From Micromonosporaceae bacterium (GTDB lineage Bacteria; Actinomycetota; Actinomycetes; Mycobacteriales; Micromonosporaceae), in contig JADGHA010000023.1 of NCBI GenBank assembly GCA_019689695.1, positions 1 through 18,001 of the forward strand: DNA of 18,001 bases, written 5' to 3'. The notes under the pieces were generated by a model, which was not told the origin of the DNA, did not search any database, and saw only the letters and a list, made by a program, of their open reading frames with translations. The position numbers and the translations under genes were made by a program. The stretch's first letter is position 1, and each line of letters opens with the position of its first letter. Below, in pieces: positions 6,958 through 14,292 of this stretch.

Positions 6958-7996
6958 GTCGCGGACCTGCCCGTCCCCGGCTGTGCCCGGCCCCATCCGC
7001 GTGCCGCCCGCTCGCCGGCGCGGGTGCAAGCAGGAGTTCGTCCACGCAGCGGCGGGGTGTTGGCGTGGCGGGCAGCCCGTAGCCGAGCCGGAGGATCACC
7101 TGCGCCACCTGACCACCGGCGGCGTCGGTGAGCAGGTCGCGAAGCTCGGGAATCTCCAGCGGCTGGGTCATCGGTGTGGCAGCCAGGCCGCGTACCGTGG
7201 CGGTCAGCAAGACCCGCTGCAGTGCCTCGCCGGCGCGCACCCACTGGTCACGGGTGTCGGCGGCGGTGTAGAGCAGGACGATGGTCGGCGACTGCTCGAA
7301 GCCGGTGGCGTGCCGGCCGCGGAACGGCTGGGTCAGCCCGAAGTCGCGCAGGGGCACAAGCTCCATCGCGCTCCACGGGCCGAACGCGGCCGGAGGGATG
7401 CCGTCGCGCCGTCCCGGCCGGTCCGCGGTCCAGGTCGCCAGCTCGCACCAGTACGCCGGGTCGTGCCGCCACCGGTTCTCCGCGGCGCGGACCAGCCCGA
7501 GCACCGCCCGGCGGACCTCGCTGTCGGCGACCACCAGGGTGGCGCCCTCCGCGGCGGCGGCATCCGCGAGCTCGGCCAGCACGTCGCTGGCCACGGGCAC
7601 GTCGGAGAAGGGCCGCCGGTTGGTGTGCCGGTGCGGGATCGCCTGGGCCAGCAGGCGGGCGGTCGGCGGAACCGTCGTGTGTGGACCGATCGTCACCCGG
7701 GCCACGAGGTCGGGCCGGCGAAGGTCCGGCCACAGCTGCTGGATCGGCACCCGGCCGTGGGCGAGCAGGGCGACCCGCAGGTTGAATATTGCGGCGCCGA
7801 CGCTGACCAGCAGCTCGCGGCCGTGCGGGTCGATGACCGGCAGCAGGCGGCGGCGGTCGGCGTAGACGTCGACGGTGCCGGGCCGGACTCCGAACAGCCA
7901 CGGCTGTGTGTTGTGGATCGACGGCGCGGCGGCCGCGGCGGTCAGGCACTCCCGCAGGACCGCGCCGATGCTGCCGGCGCTCGTTGTTCCGATCAC
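6947..7996 (-). CDS. Acg-family nitroreductase-like protein (copy 2)
   Basis: This 349-residue Acg-type protein has the family motif PSIHNTQPW at 25-33, HTNRRPF at 124-130, and the second-half segment RAGEALQRVLLTATVRGLAATP. Compared with copy 1 it has a longer, Gly/Arg-rich C-terminus (about 325-349). The start is a GTG at 7996 preceded by GGTGATGG. A four-codon ORF from an ATG at 8007 ends in a TGA overlapping this GTG. The gene is divergent from Hsp20, with two tandem DosR-like boxes between them. Its end overlaps the small plus-strand gene by 11 bases. Family members bind FMN in known cases, but the in vivo substrate is unknown. Confidence 0.9.
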   Translation of the reverse strand: MIGTTSAGSIGAVLRECLTAAAAAPSIHNTQPWLFGVRPGTVDVYADRRRLLPVIDPHGRELLVSVGAAIFNLRVALLAHGRVPIQQLWPDLRRPDLVARVTIGPHTTVPPTARLLAQAIPHRHTNRRPFSDVPVASDVLAELADAAAAEGATLVVADSEVRRAVLGLVRAAENRWRHDPAYWCELATWTADRPGRRDGIPPAAFGPWSAMELVPLRDFGLTQPFRGRHATGFEQSPTIVLLYTAADTRDQWVRAGEALQRVLLTATVRGLAATPMTQPLEIPELRDLLTDAAGGQVAQVILRLGYGLPATPTPRRCVDELLLAPAPASGRHADGAGHSRGRAGPRPSG

Positions 7997-8050
7997 CTAC
8001 TGACCATCACCCGGCTCCGGCTTGGCGGGCAGAGGCTTTCCGCCAGCCGG

Positions 8051-8070
8051 CGCGGGACCTTCGCCCCGGT
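8051..8070. promoter_or_regulatory. DosR-like box 1 in divergent nitroreductase/Hsp20 promoter
   Basis: The site reads CGCGGGACCTTCGCCCCGGT and matches TTSGGGACTWWAGTCCCSAA at 13 of 20 positions. It lies 54 bases from the nitroreductase start and about 100 from Hsp20. It shares its core with the site at 3569-3588. Confidence 0.55.
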
Positions 8071-8089
8071 CCGGGCCGGTGGTCCCGCC
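8070..8089. promoter_or_regulatory. DosR-like box 2 in divergent nitroreductase/Hsp20 promoter
   Basis: The site reads TCCGGGCCGGTGGTCCCGCC and matches the DosR consensus at 13 of 20 positions, with an intact GGTCCC arm. It directly abuts box 1 (period about 19 bases, two helical turns). Paired sites of this kind are common at strongly induced DosR promoters such as mycobacterial hspX. Confidence 0.5.
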
Positions 8090-8171
8090 GAGCCGGGCCC
8101 GATGGCCCTGACCCGCGGCCGGTCCCCGGGGATGCGATGGAGCCGGGAAGACTGTCGAGAGGAGAGCGGTC

Positions 8172-8588
8172 ATGTCAACGATCACCCGGTTCCGGGGCGG
8201 GGCGTTGGCGCCCTTCGACTGGTCGAGCCTGTCCTGGTTCCCGCTGTTCGCGCCGGCCATCCGCGTCGAGGACTACCTCGAAGGCGACCGGTACGTGGTA
8301 CGCGCGGAGCTGCCTGGCATCGACCCGGCCAAGGACGTCACGATTTCGTACTCCGGCGGAGCGTTGAAGCTGGAGGTGGAGCGGGCCGAGTCGCGCAAGG
8401 ACCGGATGCACTCCGAGTTCCACTACGGCTCGTTCACCCGGGTCCTGTCGCTGCCGTCCGGCGCCAAGGAGGACACCATCGCCGCCACCTACAAGGACGG
8501 GATCCTGGAGATCACGGTCCAGGTCGCCGAGCCGGCGCCGGCTGTCAAGACCATCCCGGTGGCGGTCGGCAACGGCACCAAGGGCTGA
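8172..8588 (+). CDS. Hsp20-family small heat shock protein
   Basis: This 138-residue ATP-independent chaperone holds unfolding proteins in soluble form. The alpha-crystallin domain spans about 30-120. It shows IRVEDYLEGDRYVVRAELPGI (30-50), LKLEVERAE (65-73), FHYGSFTRVLSLPSG (83-97) and the closing A-x-YKDGILEITV (105-116) that normally carries the strand-exchange edge. The C-terminal KTIPV (126-130) is the I/V-x-I/V-type tail used for oligomer contacts. AGGAGAG at 8160-8166 precedes the ATG. HspX, the mycobacterial counterpart, is the classic DosR target, consistent with the two boxes upstream. Confidence 0.96.
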   Translation: MSTITRFRGGALAPFDWSSLSWFPLFAPAIRVEDYLEGDRYVVRAELPGIDPAKDVTISYSGGALKLEVERAESRKDRMHSEFHYGSFTRVLSLPSGAKEDTIAATYKDGILEITVQVAEPAPAVKTIPVAVGNGTKG

Positions 8589-8601
8589 CCGCCGCCGGTG
8601 T

Positions 8602-8636
8602 CGTCGGGGGGACCGGCGGTGGCCGGACCCCCGACG
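8602..8636 (+). terminator. strong hairpin after Hsp20
   Basis: CGTCGGGGG (8602-8610) pairs with CCCCCGACG (8628-8636). After a GA/A internal bulge, CCGGC pairs with GCCGG around a GGTG loop. The total is 14 base pairs. It starts 13 bases after the Hsp20 stop. There is no T-tract, so it is either a U-less terminator or an RNA processing/stability element limiting read-through to the next gene. Confidence 0.55.
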
Positions 8637-8662
8637 CCGCGCCGAATGGAAGGCAGGACGAC

Positions 8663-9136
8663 ATGATCGTCACAACCTACGACCTGCTGGCCGCGCACCC
8701 GTTCCTGGCCGGGCTGAGCCGGCCGCAACTGAGCGTGCTGTCGGCCTGGGGCAACCGCTCGGTCTTCCACGCCGGAACGGCAGTCTTCGCCGAAGGCGGC
8801 CGGGCCACCCGGTTCTGGCTGATCCGCACCGGCCACGTCAGCCTCGTCACCCGCCTGCCCGGCCGCGGCGACGTAGTCGTCGACACGCTCGGACCGGGCG
8901 CCGTCCTCGGCTGGTCGTGGCTGTTCGAACCGTACCGCTGGCACTTCGGCGCGGTGGCGGTGGAGGAGACGCTGACCGTGGAGATGGACGGCGCGGGCGT
9001 GCGGCGGCTCTGCGCCGAGGATCCGGAACTGGGCTACGAGCTCACCCGCAGGTTCATGGCGGTCGTGGTGGACCGGTTGCAAGCGACCCGGATGCGGCTG
9101 CTCGACGTGCCTGCGACGCCGTCTGGAGCCTGCTGA
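8663..9136 (+). CDS. stand-alone cyclic-nucleotide-binding-fold protein (Crp-like, no HTH)
   Basis: This 157-residue protein has the beta-roll of Crp/Fnr sensors: an N-terminal helix LLAAHPFLAGLSRPQL (8-23), strands through FHAGTAVFAEGGRATRFWLIRTGHVSLVT (35-63), GPGAVLGWSWLF (78-89), and the C-helix ELTRRFMAVVVDRLQATRMRLL (126-147). The protein ends there, with no DNA-binding domain. The phosphate-binding cassette, normally FGExxxxxxxxRSA, reads LGWSWLFEPYRWHFGA, so the usual Glu and Arg-Ser are missing and cAMP binding is unlikely. It may sense another ligand or act through protein contacts. It is 74 bases after Hsp20 on the same strand, separated by the hairpin. GGAAGGCAGG lies upstream of the ATG. 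Confidence 0.85.
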   Translation: MIVTTYDLLAAHPFLAGLSRPQLSVLSAWGNRSVFHAGTAVFAEGGRATRFWLIRTGHVSLVTRLPGRGDVVVDTLGPGAVLGWSWLFEPYRWHFGAVAVEETLTVEMDGAGVRRLCAEDPELGYELTRRFMAVVVDRLQATRMRLLDVPATPSGAC

Positions 9137-9161
9137 CCCGGCGGCTGGTGCGGCCACGCTG

Positions 9162-9362
9162 TCAGGCGCCGACGACCTTCAGTAAGTAGTAGACGGCGAA
9201 AGCCGGCCATACCAGGGCCTTGAGGACGCCCAGGACTCCTGGCCAGAAGCCGTCCGCTTGCTGGATGTAGTAGACCAGCGCGCCGATGAGGCCCAGACCG
9301 TACGCCGCGCTCCCGCCGCCCGCGCCGCGGCCTGCTCGCTCCCGCCTGTCCTTGTCCGCCAT
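9162..9362 (-). CDS. 66-residue small membrane protein
   Basis: The family is not recognised. A charged, Gly-rich N-terminus (MADKDRRERAGRGAGGG) is followed by two hydrophobic stretches, about 18-33 (AAYGLGLIGALVYYIQ) and about 42-64 (VLGVLKALVWPAFAVYYLL), forming a likely helical hairpin in the membrane. The ATG at 9362 is chosen because GGGGAGGA stands eight bases upstream. The frame remains open further but reads as low-complexity. A DosR-like box (9502-9521) and two consecutive hairpins (9393-9445) lie in its upstream region, so it looks like a regulon member with a structured leader. It is convergent with the preceding gene, 25 bases apart. Confidence 0.78.
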   Translation of the reverse strand: MADKDRRERAGRGAGGGSAAYGLGLIGALVYYIQQADGFWPGVLGVLKALVWPAFAVYYLLKVVGA

Positions 9363-9392
9363 ACGAACGATCCTCCCCGGTCGCCTGCCGTC

Positions 9393-9414
9393 CGGGTGCC
9401 GTGCCCGGCACCCG
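9393..9414 (-). other. hairpin in leader of small membrane gene (proximal)
   Basis: CGGGTGCCG (9393-9401) pairs perfectly with CGGCACCCG (9406-9414) around the loop TGCC. It lies 30 bases before the start codon at 9362. It may act as a leader RNA structure or as the end of the cupin transcript. Confidence 0.5.
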
Positions 9415-9415
9415 C

Positions 9416-9445
9416 CGGGATGCGCCGCATCGTGCGGCGGTCCCG
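9416..9445 (-). other. hairpin in leader of small membrane gene (distal)
   Basis: CGCCGCA (9423-9429) pairs with TGCGGCG (9433-9439) around TCG. The outer arms CGGGA (9416-9420) and TCCCG (9441-9445) continue the stem after a small internal loop. It is separated from the neighbouring hairpin by a single base. No T-tract follows on either strand. Confidence 0.5.
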
Positions 9446-9501
9446 CAGGTTTCAGTGTTCCGCCGCTCGCCACGGGCGGTCACGGGCAACAGCCACGTCT
9501 G

Positions 9502-9521
9502 GCCGGGACTTGTGGCCCGAA
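9502..9521. promoter_or_regulatory. DosR-like box upstream of small membrane gene
   Basis: The site reads GCCGGGACTTGTGGCCCGAA. It matches TTSGGGACTWWAGTCCCSAA at 15 of 20 positions, with an intact GGGACT half and CCCGAA on the other arm. It lies between the cupin stop (9545) and the small membrane gene start (9362), so it can only serve the latter as an upstream site. Confidence 0.65.
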
Positions 9522-9544
9522 CCGGGCCGGCGCCTGTCGCCGGC

Positions 9545-10057
9545 CTATTCGGGGATGGCCGCCTCGTACTGGTCATGGCGCGCCCACAGCTGCACCCATT
9601 CGTCGTGGCTGAGCTCCCGGCCGCTCGCCGCGATCTCGGCCAGCTCCTCGAAGTACGCCTCGCGGGGCCCGCCGGGCGCGAAGAGGATGAGCATGCTGGC
9701 CGGCGCGCCGGAATTGTTGGCGAAGGAGTGGATCCCGCCGGGCGGGACGTAGAAGTAGTCGCCGGGCGTGGCGTCGACCCACTTGTCTCCATTGTAGAGG
9801 GAGACGGTGCCGTCGAGGATGTAGAACGACTCGGCCATGGTGCGGTGGAAGTGCCCGGCGGACCGGCCGCCGGCGGGCGGCACGGCGGCCAGGTCCCAGC
9901 GGTAGAGGCCGAAGGCCCCGCCGGTGGTCTCCCCGGTGGCGAGGTAGCTCACCCTGGACCTGGCTCCGATCGCGAGGTCGGGTGGGAGGCCCGCGCGGCG
10001 CAGGCTGGCGCTGATCGCTGGCTGTGGGGCGATGTACTGCTGGGGTGGGTAGCTCAC
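9545..10057 (-). CDS. cupin-domain protein
   Basis: This 170-residue protein has one cupin barrel. Motif 1 reads GRSAGHFHRTMAESFYILDG (64-83), giving metal-ligand candidates H69, H71 and E76. Motif 2 reads GDYFYVPPGGIHSFANN (99-115) with H110. All four ligands are present, so a metal (Fe, Mn or Zn) is likely bound. The reaction cannot be told from the sequence, since cupins include dioxygenases, isomerases and sensors. The GTG at 10057 is preferred because GAGGAA stands eight bases upstream; a TTG seven codons further up is the alternative. It is divergent from the PPOX gene, and its promoter shares that intergenic region. Confidence 0.87.
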   Translation of the reverse strand: MSYPPQQYIAPQPAISASLRRAGLPPDLAIGARSRVSYLATGETTGGAFGLYRWDLAAVPPAGGRSAGHFHRTMAESFYILDGTVSLYNGDKWVDATPGDYFYVPPGGIHSFANNSGAPASMLILFAPGGPREAYFEELAEIAASGRELSHDEWVQLWARHDQYEAAIPE

Positions 10058-10112
10058 GGTGGCGTTCCTCGCGGACAAGGGGCTTCGGGTCCGCCCGCCA
10101 CCCTACCGGCCG

Positions 10113-10144
10113 ATTGGTCACCTGGCGTGGTCCAATTGCGACCA
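10113..10144. promoter_or_regulatory. overlapping inverted repeats in cupin/PPOX divergent promoter
   Basis: ATTGG (10113-10117) is the inverse of CCAAT (10132-10136), and TGGTC (10128-10132) is the inverse of GACCA (10140-10144) around CAATTGC. The cluster is AT-richer than its surroundings and lies just upstream of the expected -35 region of the PPOX promoter, where an operator would be expected. Confidence 0.4.
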
Positions 10145-10180
10145 GATCGAATGGGCCACTCGCGCCCGGGCGGCCGCACC

Positions 10181-10186
10181 TATAGT
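10181..10186 (+). promoter_or_regulatory. -10 element for a leaderless PPOX transcript
   Basis: TATAGT stands out in a GC-rich stretch and ends seven bases before the ATG at 10193. A start of transcription at the expected distance would fall on the ATG itself, and no separate ribosome binding site is present. The -35 region is not recognisable. Confidence 0.6.
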
Positions 10187-10192
10187 CGGGAC

Positions 10193-10666
10193 ATGCCAAA
10201 GATCGCCACAGTCGACCGGGTCGACCGCGAGCGGTTGATCGCCTTCATCCGCCCGCGCCACCGCCTGGTGCTGCTGACCACGCGCCGCGACGGGCGGCCG
10301 CAGGTCTCGCCGGTGACCGGCGGCGTCGACGCCCAGGGGCGCATCGTCATCTCCACCTACCCCGACCGGGCGAAGGCCGTGAACCTCCGGCGCAACCCGG
10401 CCGCGACCGTGCTCGTCCAGTCCGACGACTGGGACGGCCCGTACGTCCAGGTCGACGGTACCGCCGAGGTACTGGACATGCCCGCACGAAAGACCGAGGA
10501 CGCCCTGGTCGAGTACTACCGGTGCATCTCGGGGGAGCACCCCGACTGGACCGAGTACCGGGAGGCGATGCGCCGGCAGGGCAAGTCGCTGATCCGCATC
10601 ACGATCGACTCGTGGGGACCCATCGCGACCGGGGGCTTCCCGGCCGACCGGGCGCCCCGGGCGTGA
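10193..10666 (+). CDS. PPOX-class, probably F420-dependent, flavin/deazaflavin reductase
   Basis: This 157-residue split-barrel protein has the pattern of the Rv1155-type F420-binding PPOX family: HRLVLLTTRRDGRPQVSPV (23-41), GRIVISTYPDRAKAVNLRRNPAATVLV (49-75), YVQVDGTAEVLD (84-95), and a C-terminal strand SLIRITIDSWGPIATGG. Family members reduce small organic substrates with F420H2 or bind FMN or F420. The lysine in the DRAKAVNLRR segment fits phosphate binding of the cofactor. Substrate is unknown. It appears to be transcribed without a leader from TATAGT at 10181. A second PPOX-fold gene follows after 63 bases. Confidence 0.88.
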   Translation: MPKIATVDRVDRERLIAFIRPRHRLVLLTTRRDGRPQVSPVTGGVDAQGRIVISTYPDRAKAVNLRRNPAATVLVQSDDWDGPYVQVDGTAEVLDMPARKTEDALVEYYRCISGEHPDWTEYREAMRRQGKSLIRITIDSWGPIATGGFPADRAPRA

Positions 10667-10729
10667 CGGCGCCAGGCGCAGCCCGGGTGGCGGCCAGCGG
10701 CGACCCGTGATCGGTGGGACCATGGGCGC

Positions 10730-11185
10730 ATGACGGCGTGGCGGGATGTCGAACAGGCAGAGCCGGACTTCGCGCGGCGTGTGCGGGCGTTGTTCGACGC
10801 CGGCAGGCACAAGACGATCGCGACGCTGCGAGCCGACGGCTCGCCGCGGATCTCTGGCATCGAAGCGGTCTTCGAGGACGGCGAGCTGGTCTTCGGGTCG
10901 ATGCCGGACGCGCGCAAGGGCACCGACCTGCGCCGGGATCCCCGGTTCGCCCTGCACAGCGCGACCATCGACCCGGTGGAGGGCGCGGAGGCGCAGTGGC
11001 CGGGTGAGGCGAAGATCGCCGGCCGGGCGGTCGTGGCCGGTCCGGCCACCGGGGGACCGGGCGGCGACCGCTTTCACGCCGACATCACCGAGGTCGTGCA
11101 CACCCACCTGGACGCCGAGGCGAGGCGGCTCGTGATCGAGTGGTGGACACCCGGGCGCGGGCTGCGCCGGGTCGAGCGCGCGTGA
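10730..11185 (+). CDS. PPOX-fold (pyridoxamine 5'-phosphate oxidase-like) family protein
   Basis: This 151-residue protein has the split-barrel pattern: an N-terminal helix FARRVRALFDAG, then HKTIATLRADGSPRISGIEAVF (27-48), GELVFGSMPDARKGTDLRRDPRFALHS (51-77) and a C-terminal strand ARRLVIEWWTPGRGL. The DARKGTDLRRDP segment parallels DRAKAVNLRRNP in the preceding gene, so the two are distant paralogues. Likely binds a flavin or F420; substrate unknown. The ATG at 10730 has GGTGGGA about ten bases upstream. The gene is followed by a degenerate gap containing a DUF1801 gene fossil. Confidence 0.85.
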   Translation: MTAWRDVEQAEPDFARRVRALFDAGRHKTIATLRADGSPRISGIEAVFEDGELVFGSMPDARKGTDLRRDPRFALHSATIDPVEGAEAQWPGEAKIAGRAVVAGPATGGPGGDRFHADITEVVHTHLDAEARRLVIEWWTPGRGLRRVERA

Positions 11186-11232
11186 GGCGCTGGCCGGAAC
11201 CGGCGGCAGCCGAGCCGGCGCGGCAATGACCT

Positions 11233-11253
11233 CACCCTCTACATGAGAGAGTG
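11233..11253. terminator. hairpin between convergent PPOX and UvrA-like genes
   Basis: CACCCTCT (11233-11240) pairs with AGAGAGTG (11246-11253) at seven of eight positions (the eighth can form G-U in one orientation), around ACATG. It is less GC-rich than the rest of the gap. It could end the PPOX transcript or be an old operator. It stands next to the DUF1801 fossil. Confidence 0.3.
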
Positions 11254-11265
11254 GCGTGTGGACGC

Positions 11266-11338
11266 TCGGCCAGGATCCACGCCACCATCACGACCACCGC
11301 GCGGTCCTGGCGGCCAGGCTCTGGTACGGCATGCCCGC
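11266..11338 (+). pseudogene. frameshifted fragment of a DUF1801-family gene
   Basis: One plus-strand frame reads ARIHATITTTA, and after a one-base loss near 11300 the next frame continues PVLAARLWYGMPA. Together these match residues 70-93 of the intact DUF1801 protein encoded at 15749-16222 (ERIHAIVKTTAPVLSPRLWYGMPA). Twenty-five bases (11314-11338) are identical to the complement of 15945-15969. No start, stop or remainder of the gene is recoverable, although a weaker similarity may continue to about 11375. It is a decayed remnant, possibly of an inverted duplication. Confidence 0.7.
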
Positions 11339-11375
11339 CACGGCCGGCCGCCGTCGCCCCGACGCAACTGTCCGT

Positions 11376-13766
<2,391 letters not shown>

Positions 13767-13936
13767 CGTGTCTCCATCCGTCCTCGGCCCCGGTCGGCCG
13801 CGGGGGTCTCCGGCGGCGTCGGACTGCCCGATCCAACCTACGCTTCGAGCGGCGCTTCGATCATCCATCACCACAGCCGGACCCCACTTCGCCCTCGGTC
13901 GAGGACACGTCGGGGCCCGGCTGCGGCCCGACCGGG

Positions 13937-14290
13937 TCATCGGTCCTGAATCAGCCCGAGCACGTTGCCGTCCGGATCGGTCACGGTGGCCACCAAACGG
14001 CCGCCACCCACGTCGCGTACCGGCTCGTTCACGGTCGCGCCCGCCGCGGTCACTTCGGCCAGCTTCGCCTCGATGTCCGCAACGTGCCAGTACGCCACCG
14101 GCGAGGTCATGGCCTGCGGCCCGCCACCGGGCACCAACCCGATCTGCTGGCCCGCCGCCTCGAAGCCGACGTACGTCGAATCAGTCTGCGGCGGCACGCC
14201 CAGCAGCGCCGCGTACACCGCCTTGGCCGTCGCCACATCCGACACCGGATGCAGCACCGTCTTGATTCCCTGGGTGGGAGAACCGAACAT
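13937..14290 (-). CDS. VOC-family (glyoxalase/bleomycin resistance-like) protein
   Basis: This 117-residue protein has the paired beta-alpha-beta-beta-beta modules of the VOC fold: TVLHPVSDVATAKAVYAALLGVPP (11-34), YVGFEAAGQQIGLVPGG (40-56), then PVAYWHVADIEAKLAEVTAAGATV (64-87) and LVATVTDPDGNVLGLIQ (99-115). Family members bind metals and small molecules, or sequester antibiotics. The metal-ligand set is not complete enough to predict an enzyme. AAGGAG sits seven bases before the ATG. Its start lies two bases beyond the MFS stop, so the two genes are almost certainly one operon and translationally coupled. Confidence 0.9.
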   Translation of the reverse strand: MFGSPTQGIKTVLHPVSDVATAKAVYAALLGVPPQTDSTYVGFEAAGQQIGLVPGGGPQAMTSPVAYWHVADIEAKLAEVTAAGATVNEPVRDVGGGRLVATVTDPDGNVLGLIQDR

Positions 14291-14292
14291 GA

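Noticed and set aside
6493..7029. A 178-residue minus-strand frame following the second nitroreductase
   Set aside because: Its start lies inside the nitroreductase gene, it is antisense to the 56-residue ORF, and it has no supported start codon. Only its last part was kept as a low-interest observation.
6872..8662. A long plus-strand frame that would extend the Crp-fold protein upstream to 754 residues
   Set aside because: It reads antisense through the nitroreductase and out of frame through Hsp20. The Crp-fold similarity starts at 8663 behind a ribosome binding site.
9401..10192. An upstream extension of the PPOX protein to 421 residues
   Set aside because: The added part is antisense to the cupin gene and low-complexity. 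The PPOX fold begins at the ATG preceded by TATAGT.
13820..13870. Direct repeat CGAAGCG before the UvrA-like gene
   Set aside because: Two seven-base copies twelve bases apart are too short to support a regulatory claim, and no matching promoter elements are clear.
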